DNA of 64,000 nucleotides from Methylobacterium sp. CB376 (GCF_029714205.1 NZ_CP121648.1:6016501-6080500); one strand, 5' to 3'; positions 48,696-57,942 are shown, counted from the first letter of the stretch. Translations and numbers: made by a program. Notes: generated by a model from the sequence alone, not told the origin.

Positions 48696-48860
48696 ATCCT
48701 GTCCTGTACGCGGGCGTCCGCGCGAGCGGAGCCCCAGCGACTGTTCGGAGGAACGCGACAGGGCATCCGGGATCGTGCCAATCGGCGATCGCGGCACAGG
48801 CGTTGCTGAGCTACGCCTGCGTCGGACCGGAAATACCTCAGATCGCCGGACGCCCAAGCC
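48696..48860 (-). ncRNA. Putative IS110 bridge RNA
   Basis: The leader read on the minus strand folds into two stem-loops. Loop 1 is closed by 48846-48854 with 48762-48770 (9 bp, one G-U) and has an inner hairpin 48797-48803/48813-48819. Its 5' guide GAGGUAUUUCC (48829-48839) equals the DNA just left of the insertion core, and its 3' guide CGAUUGG (48778-48784) pairs with the DNA just right of it, one G-U. Loop 2 is closed by 48757-48762/48698-48703 and carries ACAGUCGCU (48736-48744) and GUACAGG (48703-48709), matching the element's own two ends. This is the target-loop/donor-loop plan known from IS621. RNA ends are estimated. Confidence 0.75.
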
Positions 48861-50343
48861 GCACTGAAGCACGGCTCGTCGTCAGGTACAGGAAATACCT
48901 CCTGTGCCTGGAACTGCCTGACGCCGGTTTCGACCACACCGTCTTGAGCGAGTTCCGCACGCGCCTTCTCGCGCATGGGGCCGAAAGCCGGCTCTTCGAC
49001 GCGACGCTCGCACTGGCACGAGTGCGCGGGCTCCTGAAAGGCGGTGGACGTCAGCGCAGTGACTCCACGCACGTCCTTGGAGCGATGCGGACCCTCAGCC
49101 GGCTCGAAGTTGTCGGGGAAACACTGCGCCACGCGCTGAACGAACTGGCGACGATCGCGCCCGACTGGCTCCGCACGTGCACGACCCCGACCTGGGTCGA
49201 ACGCTCCGGGCTCCGAGCGAGCGAGTTCCGGCTGCCCAAGAGCCAGGCAGGACGGCAGGCGTGGGCGGTGCAGACCGGAATCGATGGGTTCACCTTGCTG
49301 GCTCTCGCCCCACCCGTCCTGCGTGACGCTGCGGCCCTCGAGACCCTGCGACGGGTCTGGGTGCAGAACTTCCTCCGCGAGGACGGGCCGGAGGGCACCC
49401 GTGTCGCATGGCGGACGAACCATCAGCTGCCACCATCGGGTCGATACATCGGCTCGCCGTATGACGGCGAGGCGCGCTACGCGAGCAAGGGCACGACGGT
49501 GTGGAGCGGCTACAAAGTGCATCTGACCGAGACGTGCGACGATGACGCGCCGAACCTGGTCACCAACGTCGAGACGACGACCGCCGCGGTCTCAGACGAT
49601 GCGACGACCTCGACCATCCACGCGACGCTCGCTGCACGGGATCTGCTGCCCAAGATCCACATCGCCGACACCGGCTTCGTGAACGCGGCGCTGTTCGTTG
49701 ACGCCCAGGCGCGCCACGGGATCGATCTGGTCGGCCCAACGCGGGGTGATCGGCAGTGGCAGGCCCAGGCCGGTGCCGGCTTCGCCGCACGGGACTTTGC
49801 CATTGACTTCGCTCGACGGCGGGCAACGTGTCCGGGCGGGAAGGAAAGCCAGAGCTGGACGCCCACGCTCGTCCACGGCACGACACCGGTGATCAAGATC
49901 AAGTTCGCGGTCCGCGATTGCCGGGACTGCTCGCCGCGGCCGTACTGCACACGCTCGCGGTCGGCCCGCCGGGCGATCACGATCCGCCCTGAAGCCCAAC
50001 ATAAGGCGTTGCGGGTCAGGCGGGAGCGGGAGAAGACCGCCGACTTCGCAGCCGAGTACGTCCGACGAGGCGGCGTCGAGGGCACGATTGCACAAGGCGT
50101 GCGGTCATCTCGGCTGCGGCGAACGCCCTACTTCGGACACGCGAAGACGCACCTGGCTCATCTGATGACGGCAGCGGCAATGAACCTGGTGCGACTACTG
50201 CGATGGCTCGCGGACGAACCAAAGGCTCGAACACGAAACTCATCCTTTGCACAGCTGCACGCGCTTGCAGCCTGACTTTGCCGAGCCGAATTCGCCACCA
50301 ATATCAAAGTGCGGGAGAACCACCGAGCCGGGGCAATCCCAGG

Positions 50344-51117
50344 AACGGCTGGCGCGAGTTCGTGGTCGAGAGCGTCACGCCCGAGAGCGAGGCCATCCGC
50401 TCGCTCGTTCTCGTTCCGGCCAACGGCGGGCCGGTCCTGCACCACCAGCCTGGGCAGTATCTCGGCTTCCTGTTCGACCTGCCGGGTCACGGCGTGCTCA
50501 AGCGCAACTACTCGATCCCCTGTGCTTCGAACGACCGCGCCTACCGCATCACCGTCAAGCGCGAGGGCCAACCGGGCGAGCCGGCGGGTATCGTCTCGAA
50601 CTGGCTGCATGATGAAGCTGGGCCCGGAACAGTGCTGCGCGCAGCACCGCCGGCGGGTGATTTCTATCTGGATCGAGCGGCCAAGGATCCGGTCGTGCTG
50701 GTGAGCGGCGGCGTCGGGCTCACGCCGATGATGAGCATGCTGGAGACGATCGCCAGGACCACGCCCGAGCGGCCGACCTGGTACGTTCACGGCGCCCAGA
50801 ACGGGCGCGTGCACGCGATGCGGGATCAGGTCCGGGAACTCACGGCAAGCAACGAGAACCTGCGCCTGCACACCTTCTACGCGGAGCCCGCGGCGGGGGA
50901 CCGGCCAGGGGAGCACTACGATGCGCAGGGGCTGATCACCGCGGAGTGGCTGGTGGGGCAGACGCCCCACGAGGCGGCGACCTACTACCTGTGCGGTCCC
51001 GAGCCGTTTCTCCGCGCGCTTGTGAACGGATTGCGACGCGAGGGCGTTCCGACCGAGCGGATCCGGTTCGAGTTCTTCGGCCCGGCCGACGAGCTGCTGG
51101 AGCAGCAGGCAGCCTGA
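50344..51117 (+). pseudogene. hmp: Flavohemoglobin, globin domain deleted
   Basis: Only the reductase half of a flavohemoglobin-type nitric oxide dioxygenase remains (258 codons). FAD domain: QPGQYLGFLFDLPG and LKRNYSIPCASNDRAYRITV. NAD domain: VVLVSGGVGLTPMMSMLETI and TYYLCGPEPFLRALVNGL. The start GWREFVVESVTPESEA corresponds to the linker after the globin; everything before it is replaced by the IS1182 right end. A start inside the IS (50203) would give a fused open frame, but heme binding is lost, so NO detoxification is not expected. Confidence 0.85.
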
Positions 51118-51170
51118 GTGCGACGGCGCCGCTCCGCCGGAGGGCGGCGCCGCTTCCGGGGAGGATGCTC

Positions 51171-51596
51171 ATGGAGTTCGCGCGCATCGTTGCCGATGCC
51201 ATTCTGGCCGGATCAGCGGACGCCGTCGTCGCTTCCGACCGCGACGGCATCATCCGTGTCTGGAACCCCGGTGCAGCCCGCATTTTCGGCTATACGGAAA
51301 CCGAGGCGGTGGGCCAGTCGCTCGACATCATCACGCCCGAGCGGCTGCGCAAGCGCCACTGGGACGGCTACCACAAAACCATGGCGACGGGCGAGAGCCG
51401 CTACGGCGAGGGCGCCCTTCTGTCAGTTCCAGGCGTTTGCAAGGATGGGCGGCAGATCTCGGTGGAGTTCACCATCGTGCCTCTCAAGGATGAACAGGGC
51501 GCGATGACCGGGATCGTCGCGGTCATGCGGGACGTGACGGTGCGGTTCACCGAGATGAAGGTTCTGCGGGAGCGGCTGGCGAGGGTGTCCGGGTAG
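51171..51596 (+). CDS. Single PAS-domain protein
   Basis: A 141-residue protein made of one PAS domain: AVVASDRDGIIRVWNPGAAR, IFGYTETEAVGQSLDIITPE, and the PAC segment VEFTIVPLKDEQGAMTGIVA. There is no output domain. It begins 54 bases after the flavohemoglobin stop with GGGGAGG before the ATG, so it was probably cotranscribed with hmp and may bind heme or flavin to sense oxygen or NO. The hmp link is inference. Confidence 0.85.
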   Translation: MEFARIVADAILAGSADAVVASDRDGIIRVWNPGAARIFGYTETEAVGQSLDIITPERLRKRHWDGYHKTMATGESRYGEGALLSVPGVCKDGRQISVEFTIVPLKDEQGAMTGIVAVMRDVTVRFTEMKVLRERLARVSG

Positions 51597-53044
51597 CTTC
51601 GTGGCAGAACCCAGCGTCGCAGTCATCGAGCCATCGTGGGGAGCACCACGGCCGGACTGCAGGCAAGACACCCGGGACGCTGACGGAGTTCGCCGGCCGC
51701 GGGCCGAGCGCGTTGGGCGAGTACAGCTCGCCACCCTGCTTCACGCACGAGCTCGACTCGAGCTTCCTTGGTGTTGAGGCCTGTGGGGAGCAGAATTCCC
51801 CACCACTACTCCAGAGCTGCGCAGCGGACTGGCCGACCGTCAGGTAGTGGTGGAAGGAGACTCGGGCCGCCCTGATCGCGCGGCGCATGCAGATCTTGAC
51901 CCAGGATCGGGAGGCTTGGGGCCCGTATCAGTCAGGGGCTCAGAGCAGCACTCGCCCCTGCATCCGGCAAGCTGATCGGCTTCTACTGGCCCTTTCGTGG
52001 CGAGTACGACGCGAGACCTGCCCTGACGGTGCTCTTCGCGCTCGCCCGTCTCGACACGATCCCCCTCAGCCGCACGACATGCCCATGGACGGTCATCGTT
52101 ATGGAAGAGCACACGCAGTTGGCTCCCAGGCTGTCTGCCTGCCGAGAAAGACAGCACCATGGGCCGCCCGGTACCTACGTTGCCGCGCCGCCCCAGCGCT
52201 GCACCCGAGTGCAGAGCACCGGACTGGGCCAAGCCGCCGACGTACCAGGGCCAGGCTTCGTCCCAATTGGACCGGCGCCAGTGCGCCGGAGCCTCTCTCG
52301 AAAGCACACGGACTACGCCTCCGGTGTCATCCCACTCGCATAAGGCGCTGTACGGAACCGATTACGGAATCTGCGGACAGTTTCCGGAAGACCTCGGAGG
52401 CGGTCCGGCCGGGGCGCCAGTCGAGACCGAGTAGAACGGCTTCCCGCGACCCGGGCCGCGCTGGTGGATCATCTTGGTTGATTTACGACGGCCGGACACG
52501 CCCGCGGGGCGCGGAGGGGGTGGAATGCAACCGCTGGCAAGGACCGATTATCCGCACCACGCGTTCAGAGACTCGTTCGCGCAGGTGGACTTTCCAGAGG
52601 TTCTTGACCATCTATCATCCCAAGAGGGAAATCAGGACGCTCTGCCAGCCTCCTGATATCACTAGGCCAGTAGATTTTGCCGCCACAGCTGATACGTACT
52701 GTGGGATTAAATACGTAATCTTGCGCAAGAAAAAACAGAACGGCCTCTGAGAGCCTCTCAAAGGCTCGTGTTCGGCTGCTGATACCAGCCTCTCTACTTT
52801 GAGTGCGCGTCTCTGGCCAATGACATACGGCGTAATGGTTCCAGTCCAATTTGTCGTGCATCGAGGTTTTCCCGGTCCGGACTGCAAGTTACGGCAATAC
52901 TGACCAATCTTCTCATCCCAGCAGAAGTGTCCACAGCACTCGTACCGTTATTGATTAACAGAAAATGCCAATTTTGGTGGCGCATCTCGCTCCCAAGCTT
53001 CGTGGTTTCTGCTAAGACACTTGAGCGAAAAGGGAGGCGGCTGC
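51597..53044. other. Gene-poor region
   Basis: About 1.45 kb with only motif-free open frames on both strands. A short palindrome GTGGGGAgcagaaTTCCCCAC lies at about 51782-51802. GC content falls toward 52700-53000. I see nothing that supports a gene; decayed mobile DNA is likely given the neighbours. Confidence 0.4.
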
Positions 53045-53254
53045 ATGACGCCAGAGCAAAAGCGGCTGATGGCTTATCTCGACGTTGTCGATGGATGGGT
53101 GACGCTTTTCGAGCTCACGGAGGATCGCTGTCTGCTGCGCGATGACGACCTGTTTGTCCTTAGTCTCGTTGCAAGAGGTTGGGTCGATCACGACGTCTGG
53201 GGCGGTGCGGTCCGCATCAACGAGGCCGGGCGCGCTGCTTTCGAGAGGGCGTAA
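53045..53254 (+). CDS. Small hypothetical protein
   Basis: A 69-residue acidic protein (TPEQKRLMAYLDVVDGWVTL, then VLSLVARGWVDHDVW) with a winged-helix-like rhythm ending INEAGRAAFERA, the sort of C-terminus found in small DNA-binding or plasmid proteins. GGGAGGC precedes the ATG. Family not recognised. It ends 28 bases before a tRNA on the other strand. Confidence 0.6.
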   Translation: MTPEQKRLMAYLDVVDGWVTLFELTEDRCLLRDDDLFVLSLVARGWVDHDVWGGAVRINEAGRAAFERA

Positions 53255-53281
53255 GCGGAAGTTGTTCACCGCCTCTGTCAC

Positions 53282-53357
53282 TGGTGGGCCCGGCAGGACT
53301 TGAACCTGCAACCACACCGTTATGAGCGGCCGGCTCTAACCATTGAGCTACGGGCCC
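53282..53357 (-). tRNA. tRNA with CAT anticodon (Ile2 or Met)
   Basis: Full cloverleaf on the minus strand: acceptor GGGCCCG pairs with CGGGCCC, D arm AGCTCAATGGTTAGAGC, anticodon loop CTCATAA, T arm GCAGGTTCAAGTCCTGC, discriminator A and encoded CCA. The D-loop TGGTTAGAGC and GC-rich acceptor resemble tRNA-Ile2, in which C34 is changed to lysidine, more than elongator Met. The distinction cannot be settled here. IS remnants begin within about 1 kb of its 5' side. Confidence 0.93.
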
Positions 53358-53703
53358 CAAAGCGAAACCCCACCGGTCGGTTTTGATTTCACCGTCCCGG
53401 CGACGATAGCAAGTGGAGGGCTAGTTGCAACCTTCTCTCGTCCCGAAATTCAAAGGGCCGCCGGGCAGCAACGTTACCAACTGCCTCGGATCTGTAGGGA
53501 CGGATCCATCGCTCGACCATCGTTGTCCTAACGCGTGGTGCTTTGCGCTCGTTTCGCGGCTCGTGCTTGGCAGCTGGGACGGCGAGAGTGCTGGGATGCT
53601 TCGACATGCCCAGCATCGATGAGCCTACGTGGTTAACACGTGGTTTATGTCTGATGGCTCCCCGGGGAAGCCCGACGCGCATGGAGCGCAGAACCGGATC
53701 GCG

Positions 53704-54087
53704 CTACGGACGGCGATCACGCTGACCCACCGGACGAAAAAGCCCGCCCGGTGGGCCGCCGGGCGGGCTGGTACGGTAGACAGACGTAGCGTGTTTGCCA
53801 CGCGGCCAGGACTGGCCGCGGCAGCGTGATAGCTCGGCAGCCTTGCCTCGGGCTTCCCGCCCGCCCCAAGCCTGCACCCGGCCACCCCGGCGGGTGACCT
53901 TGCTCTCGTCGAAGAGCCGATCGGTCATCACCCGGGCCTGGACCTTCATGCCGTCGTGGGTGTGGACACGCACCGTGCCGCAGCCCTGCTGGGGCTCGGC
54001 ATCGGCCGGAACGGTCAAAGCGATGCTGCCGTTTGGCTCCCACAATTTCGGGAGCCCTAAATAGGAACTTGCTATGCCAGCGTGCAA
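53704..54087 (-). CDS. Doubtful ORF
   Basis: Parts read like protein (GSIALTVPADAEPQQGCGTV, MTDRLFDESKVTRRGGRVQA). However, the frame runs through a strong terminator hairpin 35 bases before its stop and its last 30 residues are proline/glycine-rich. It may be a real small gene with a terminator overlapping its end, or a chance frame over a transcribed RNA. Confidence 0.25.
   Translation of the reverse strand: MHAGIASSYLGLPKLWEPNGSIALTVPADAEPQQGCGTVRVHTHDGMKVQARVMTDRLFDESKVTRRGGRVQAWGGREARGKAAELSRCRGQSWPRGKHATSVYRTSPPGGPPGGLFRPVGQRDRRP
53737..53769 (-). terminator. Rho-independent terminator, minus strand
   Basis: AGCCCGCCCGG (53741-53751) and CCGGGCGGGCT (53759-53769) form an 11-bp perfect stem. 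Read on the minus strand it is followed by TTTTTCG. It must end a minus-strand transcript from 53770-54120, but no stop codon lies just before it. Confidence 0.8.
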
Positions 54088-54152
54088 AACTCTGATCTAA
54101 TACACGCTCAGGTTTCATCCCTGAGGGACGGCGAAGCCGGTCTGCAATTCAT

Positions 54153-54389
54153 ATGAAGATGCTCGCTCTACCCGTCGCGCTTGCCGCCGTCGCCCTGGCG
54201 AGTGCTGCCCCTGCCGAGGCCCGAGGCTGCATCAAGGCAGCCCTGGTCGGCGGTACAGCCGGTCACGTCGCCGGCCATCATGGCGTGCTCGGAGCCGCTG
54301 CCGGGTGCGCGGTGGGACGGTGGCACGCCAACCGCACCAGCTCGGTGACCAGGGGCTCGCGCACCAGGAACGCGTCCCACGTCTACTGA
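54153..54389 (+). CDS. Small secreted glycine-zipper protein
   Basis: A 78-residue protein with signal peptide MKMLALPVALAAVALASAAP (cleavage after AEA), then RGCIKAALVGGTAGHVAGHH and GVLGAAAGCAVGRWHANR. Two Cys and the GxxxG-like spacing suggest a small disulfide-bonded outer-envelope protein. Such genes are frequent in this bacterial group. Function unknown. Confidence 0.65.
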   Translation: MKMLALPVALAAVALASAAPAEARGCIKAALVGGTAGHVAGHHGVLGAAAGCAVGRWHANRTSSVTRGSRTRNASHVY

Positions 54390-54418
54390 TTGTCCTGCAA
54401 TCGATGAGCCCGTCAGGA

Positions 54419-54716
54419 TCGGGCGGGCTATGGGCTGACGCCCCGGCTCTACCAGTCGGGCGAGACGGCGCGGGTGGGCCGGGTGTCGAAGTGCGGGGAC
54501 GCGATGATGCGGGCGGCGCTCTACGAGGCGGCCCTGGTGCTGCTCACGGGGTGGCGGGACCGCTGGAGCACGCTCAAGGCCTGGGGCATGGGCGTGGCCA
54601 AGCGCCGGGGCATGCAGAAGGCCGTTGTGGTGGCGGCGCGCAAGCTGGCCATCGTGCTGCACCGCATGTGGCGGAACGGGTCGGACATCCGCTGGTCGGC
54701 GGCTCAGGCGGCCTGA
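54419..54716 (+). pseudogene. IS110-family transposase, C-terminal remnant
   Basis: The last roughly 99 codons of an IS110 transposase: YGLTPRLYQSGETARVGRVS, KCGDAMMRAALYEAALVLLT, then LKAWGMGVAKRRGMQKAVVV. The RuvC-like half is absent. It belongs to a different IS110 subgroup from the intact copy at 47676 and is on the other strand. Confidence 0.8.
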
Positions 54717-54874
54717 GACACCTGCATCGATCACCAGCAACACCGAGCTCCTCCGGCGTGGAGGAGGTCCCTGCGAGGACGACGGGAGCGGGCGAGACCG
54801 GGGAAACTGGAGCGACGGCGCCAGCCGATCGCGCGGCTTAGAGAGCTAAACAGGAAACTGGGTGACGGCGGCGG

Positions 54875-56130
54875 TCAGGCGGCGCGGTGATCTGGGCTCG
54901 CAGTGACCTCGGTCCCATCTCGGAAGGTGACACCCGCCACAACCTTCGGCAACTGGTTCTCGCCCTTAAGCCGCCGCCAAGTTTTTGAGGCCGCCATCAC
55001 CAGCTTGAACACCATCAGCTTGGCGGTCGGGGCGAGAGCGCGCCCTTGGTGCGCACCGTGCGGTGCCGGACCGTGGCGAACACACTCTCAATCGGGTTCG
55101 TGGTCCGAAGATGATCCCAGTGCTCAGCGGGCATGGCGTAGAAGGCCAGCAGGGCTTCGCGATCCTTCGTCAGACACTCCACTGCTCGGGCGTATTTGGC
55201 TCCATATTTCTCGACGAAGACCTCATGTGAGACCTTGGACTTGGCTCGGATGGGCGCGCTGTGGATCTCGCGCAAATCAGCTTTCATCGTTCGCTGAACG
55301 GATTTCGGCACCTTGTTCAAGACGTTGGCCGACTTGTGCAGCCAACAGCGCTGATGACACGTGCCGGGGAAGACCTCGTCGAGGGCCGTCCAGAAGCCCA
55401 GCGCTCCGTCACCCGCTGCGATCTCGGGCGCGAGGCTGAGCCCCCGCCGCTTCACATCCACCAGCAGTTCCCGCCAGCTCTGGGCACTCTCCCGCCCCCG
55501 ACCTGAAGCCGACCAACTCCTTCTTGCCCTCGGGCGTGGCGCCGATCAGCACCAGCATGCACTCGGCCCGCTCCTCCATCCTGGCCTGCAGTAGACGCCG
55601 TCCGCCCAGACGTAGACGGAGTGGCGGGCCGCGAGGTCACGGGCTTGCCAGCGGGCGTACTCGTCCGCCCAAGTCGCGGTCAGCCGGGTGATGACAGCCG
55701 GCGACAGGTTCGGGGCGTCCTTGCCCAGGAGGGCGGCGAGTGCCTCCTGGAAGTCGCCGGTCGAGATCTCGCGCAGGTAGAGGACCGGCAGGAGAGCATC
55801 CAGGCTACGCGTGCGCCGCGCCCACTTCGGCAAGATCGTCGAAGAGAAGCGGATCCGCTCCTCAGAGCTGGTCGCGCCGCGGTCACGGATGCGCACCCGC
55901 GCGACCGACACCGAGCCGATTCCGGTCTGGATCTCGCGTTCCGGGCCGTGCCCGTGGCGCACCAAGCGAGCGCGTCCGTCCGGCAGCCGCAGGTCCTGGA
56001 TGGCGATGAGGAAGGCTTCAGCCTCCAGTTCGACGGCCTGGGCAAGCAGGTGGCAGGCGCCGGCCCGCAGCACCTCCGTCAGGGGATCGTCGATCTCCTC
56101 AGGCTGACGAAGGCGGACGACGTTGGTAGA
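54875..56130 (-). pseudogene. IS256-family transposase with several frameshifts
   Basis: The whole length of an IS256/Mutator transposase is present in pieces. N-terminal piece: STNVVRLRQPEEIDDPLTEV, ILPKWARRTRSLDALLPVLY, DFQEALAALLGKDAPNLSPA, VYVWADGVY. A frameshift near 55590 leads through a poorly preserved stretch to ALGFWTALDEVFPGTCHQRC and TKDREALLAFYAMPAEHWDH. Another near 55035 leads to VFKLVMAASKTWRRLKGENQ and an end at 54875. At least three indels make it inactive. Confidence 0.85.
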
Positions 56131-56332
56131 ATGCTCATAGGCGTATCCGCTCTCGCTGAGAGGTCCTGGCAGGCTTCGACACCCCGCCTCGATACGCCGC
56201 CTTCATGCCAAGCGCGTCACCCATTCTCCCGCATAGCTCTGCTCGAGGCCCTTTCAGGCTGAGCTACGCCGTGCCGCAACAAACTTGCAAACACAGGCCG
56301 GCACATCGCGAACGAGAACAGCCGGCAAGAGT

Positions 56333-56518
56333 TTACAAGCTTCTCGAGACAACGCCGAGCGCAAGCACAGCGTACGCGCCGATGAAGAACCAAGTCCGGT
56401 ACTTCATCACCGTTGGGCCGATTGTTGGAATGCGCATGTACAGGCTTGCAATGGCAAGCCCGATCAGCACGAGGGACAGCAAGAAGGTCAGAATGCGCGG
56501 TGGCGAGAGGCTGAGCAT
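56333..56518 (-). CDS. Small two-helix membrane protein
   Basis: A 61-residue protein with two hydrophobic segments: ILTFLLSLVLIGLAIASLYM and FFIGAYAVLALGVVSRSL. Codon use and hydrophobic pattern look coding. No family recognised. It starts about 80 bases from the divergent esterase gene. Confidence 0.55.
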   Translation of the reverse strand: MLSLSPPRILTFLLSLVLIGLAIASLYMRIPTIGPTVMKYRTWFFIGAYAVLALGVVSRSL

Positions 56519-56598
56519 GATGTCATTGTAGCGATCTCCGGTTGAAGAGTGGTGAAGCGGTTCGGCCTCCCGCGGGCAGGACCTGCAGGAGCAAGCCG

Positions 56599-57810
56599 AT
56601 GCCGGTTGCCGCTGACCTCTCCCCGCGCCTCGCCCGCTGTGCCGCCCTCCTTTGCTTGGTGACCGCCGCGCTGGCTGACGACGGCCGCGGGCTCAAGCGG
56701 GGTGGCGACCCGAACCAGGTCAGCATCTCGGGCCTGTCGTCAGGCGCTGCCATGGCCGTACAGTACGCCGTGGCTCATTCCGCTTCGGTGACGGCCGTGG
56801 GCGCCGTCGCCGGACCGCAGTGGGGGTGCGCCGGCGGGAGCGTGTCACGGGCGATCAATGACTGCATGTGTGGCCGGGCCGCGCTCACCCCAACGATCAA
56901 CACCGCGCGTCAGCTGGCCGCCAGAGGCGCAATCGACAAACTCACCTTGGGCAGGCCCCAGTCACTGAGGCGTGCATGGGTGTTCCAGAGCCCTGCTGAT
57001 GAGACGGTCTCATCGCGCTCAGGGGAGGCGGACGCAACCTTCCTAACAGCCTTCATCGGCACCGCTCCCGAGGTCGACCGCGGCAATGCCGTCGATGGGA
57101 GTGATCGAGCCGGCCACGGCATCATCGCACCCGGCGGCAGCGACACCTGCGCCTTCGACGGCACGGAAACCAGCTATGTCCGGCACTGCGGTGCGGAGGA
57201 TAACGCGGGAAAGATGTTTCAGACGCTGTTCGGAGAAGGCTCTGCGTACAACCCGAGCGACCGAGCAGGTGATGTTCCCGAGGCAGAGTTGTGGTCATTC
57301 GATCAGAAGCGCTTCATCGAGCAGGCCAAGGCCCGAGGCGTTTCCGTGGCGGACGACTACTACAATCCGTTTTGGTTCTGGTGGCCGGCCAGCAGCGCAC
57401 GACGGCAGAATTTTGATATGGCGGAGAAGGGCTACATCTACGTCCCTCCATCCTGCCGTGCTGTCGGAAGCGCCTGTCGAGTGCACGTGGCACTGCACGG
57501 CTGCAAGCAGGATGCGAGGGTCTTCGCATCGAAGGCCGGCTACAACAACTGGGCGGAGCGCTACAAAGTCATAGTTGTTTACCCGGCGATCGCGCCAGGT
57601 GAGCCGGTCGCAGGGACTGTGTGCCGTTCGCCGGCTGTCGACCCGTCGCTCGACGCGGCCTGGGCTGAGCCCAATCCGAATGGTTGCTGGGATTGGTGGG
57701 GCTACCTCGATACCTCCTCTCAGCAAGGTCGGTATCTCACCTCAGAAGCTCCGCAGATGCAGGTACTTAGGGCTATTATCACAGCCGCAACCGCATCGCA
57801 AGCAAACTAG
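56599..57810 (+). CDS. Secreted PHA/PHB depolymerase-like esterase
   Basis: Secreted alpha/beta hydrolase of 403 residues. Signal peptide: LARCAALLCLVTAALA. The nucleophile motif is VSISGLSSGAAMAVQYAVAH (GLSSG), as in extracellular PHB/PHA depolymerase-like esterases. VHVALHGCKQDARVFASKAG resembles the oxyanion-hole/tannase-feruloyl-type segment. Several Cys pairs (DCMCGRAAL, NGCWDWWGYL) suggest disulfides. It lacks a substrate-binding domain for crystalline polymer, so short-chain oligomers or amorphous granules are likelier. ATG 56599 follows AGGAGC. The 3' flank has a terminator hairpin. Confidence 0.85.
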   Translation: MPVAADLSPRLARCAALLCLVTAALADDGRGLKRGGDPNQVSISGLSSGAAMAVQYAVAHSASVTAVGAVAGPQWGCAGGSVSRAINDCMCGRAALTPTINTARQLAARGAIDKLTLGRPQSLRRAWVFQSPADETVSSRSGEADATFLTAFIGTAPEVDRGNAVDGSDRAGHGIIAPGGSDTCAFDGTETSYVRHCGAEDNAGKMFQTLFGEGSAYNPSDRAGDVPEAELWSFDQKRFIEQAKARGVSVADDYYNPFWFWWPASSARRQNFDMAEKGYIYVPPSCRAVGSACRVHVALHGCKQDARVFASKAGYNNWAERYKVIVVYPAIAPGEPVAGTVCRSPAVDPSLDAAWAEPNPNGCWDWWGYLDTSSQQGRYLTSEAPQMQVLRAIITAATASQAN

Positions 57811-57942
57811 ATGCGCATGCTCAGATTGTTTTCAGGCTGTAAGTGAATATATAGTATTACCGGAAACTGCTGCTTTAATGAAGTTAGTAAATTGTATTTG
57901 AGTTATCCTATTCGCAATATTTCATTCATAAATCTTTTTGTT

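Larger units (their letters stand above)
47436..48892 (-). mobile_element. IS110-family element nested in IS1182
   Basis: A 1457-bp element inserted between TGG (Trp) and AAA (Lys) codons of the IS1182 transposase. The dinucleotide GG is present at both junctions (47434-47435 and 48891-48892), as expected for the core dinucleotide of IS110 recombination. There are no terminal inverted repeats or longer target duplication. It has one transposase gene on the minus strand, a 203-base leader upstream of it (48690-48892) and a 240-base tail (47436-47675). Confidence 0.88.
47169..50275 (+). pseudogene. IS1182-family transposase, interrupted by IS110
   Basis: Exon-like part 1 (47169-47435) encodes 89 residues: MSLDVRRTYVAPDQTAQVAR to TDRQAADAVRTWIDW. 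Part 2 (48893-50275) resumes in frame with KYLLCLELPDAGFDHTVLSE and continues through RQRSDSTHVLGAMRTL, TGIDGFTLLAL, and the cysteine-rich CRDCSPRPYC segment. Joining 47435 to 48893 gives an uninterrupted 549-residue IS1182 transposase. Translation from part 1 alone stops 18 codons into the IS110 element. Confidence 0.9.
47034..50342 (+). mobile_element. IS1182-family element carrying a nested IS110 element
   Basis: Long terminal inverted repeats bound the element: left 47034-47091 and right 50285-50342. They share CTGGGATTGCCCCG at the tips and TCTCCCGCACTTTGATATTG inside. Without the 1457-bp nested IS110 insertion the element is about 1.85 kb. No direct target duplication flanks it: the left neighbour is IS630 debris and the right neighbour is a headless flavohemoglobin gene, so an adjacent deletion or recombination occurred after insertion. 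Confidence 0.88.
53358..54152. other. Intergenic region with minus-strand terminator
   Basis: About 800 bases between the tRNA and a small secreted-protein gene. It contains a clear hairpin terminator for the minus strand (53737-53769) and a weak minus-strand open frame (53704-54087). Nothing else is supportable. Confidence 0.35.

Noticed and set aside
47688..48809. 373-codon plus-strand frame across the IS110 transposase
   Set aside because: Antisense shadow of the transposase with no motif of its own.
51840..52750. Frames of 155 and 287 codons between the PAS gene and the next small gene
   Set aside because: No motifs, biased composition, and overlapping on both strands.
56205..56545. Two overlapping plus-strand frames before the esterase
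   Set aside because: The minus strand here encodes a convincing two-helix membrane protein; the plus frames are shadows.
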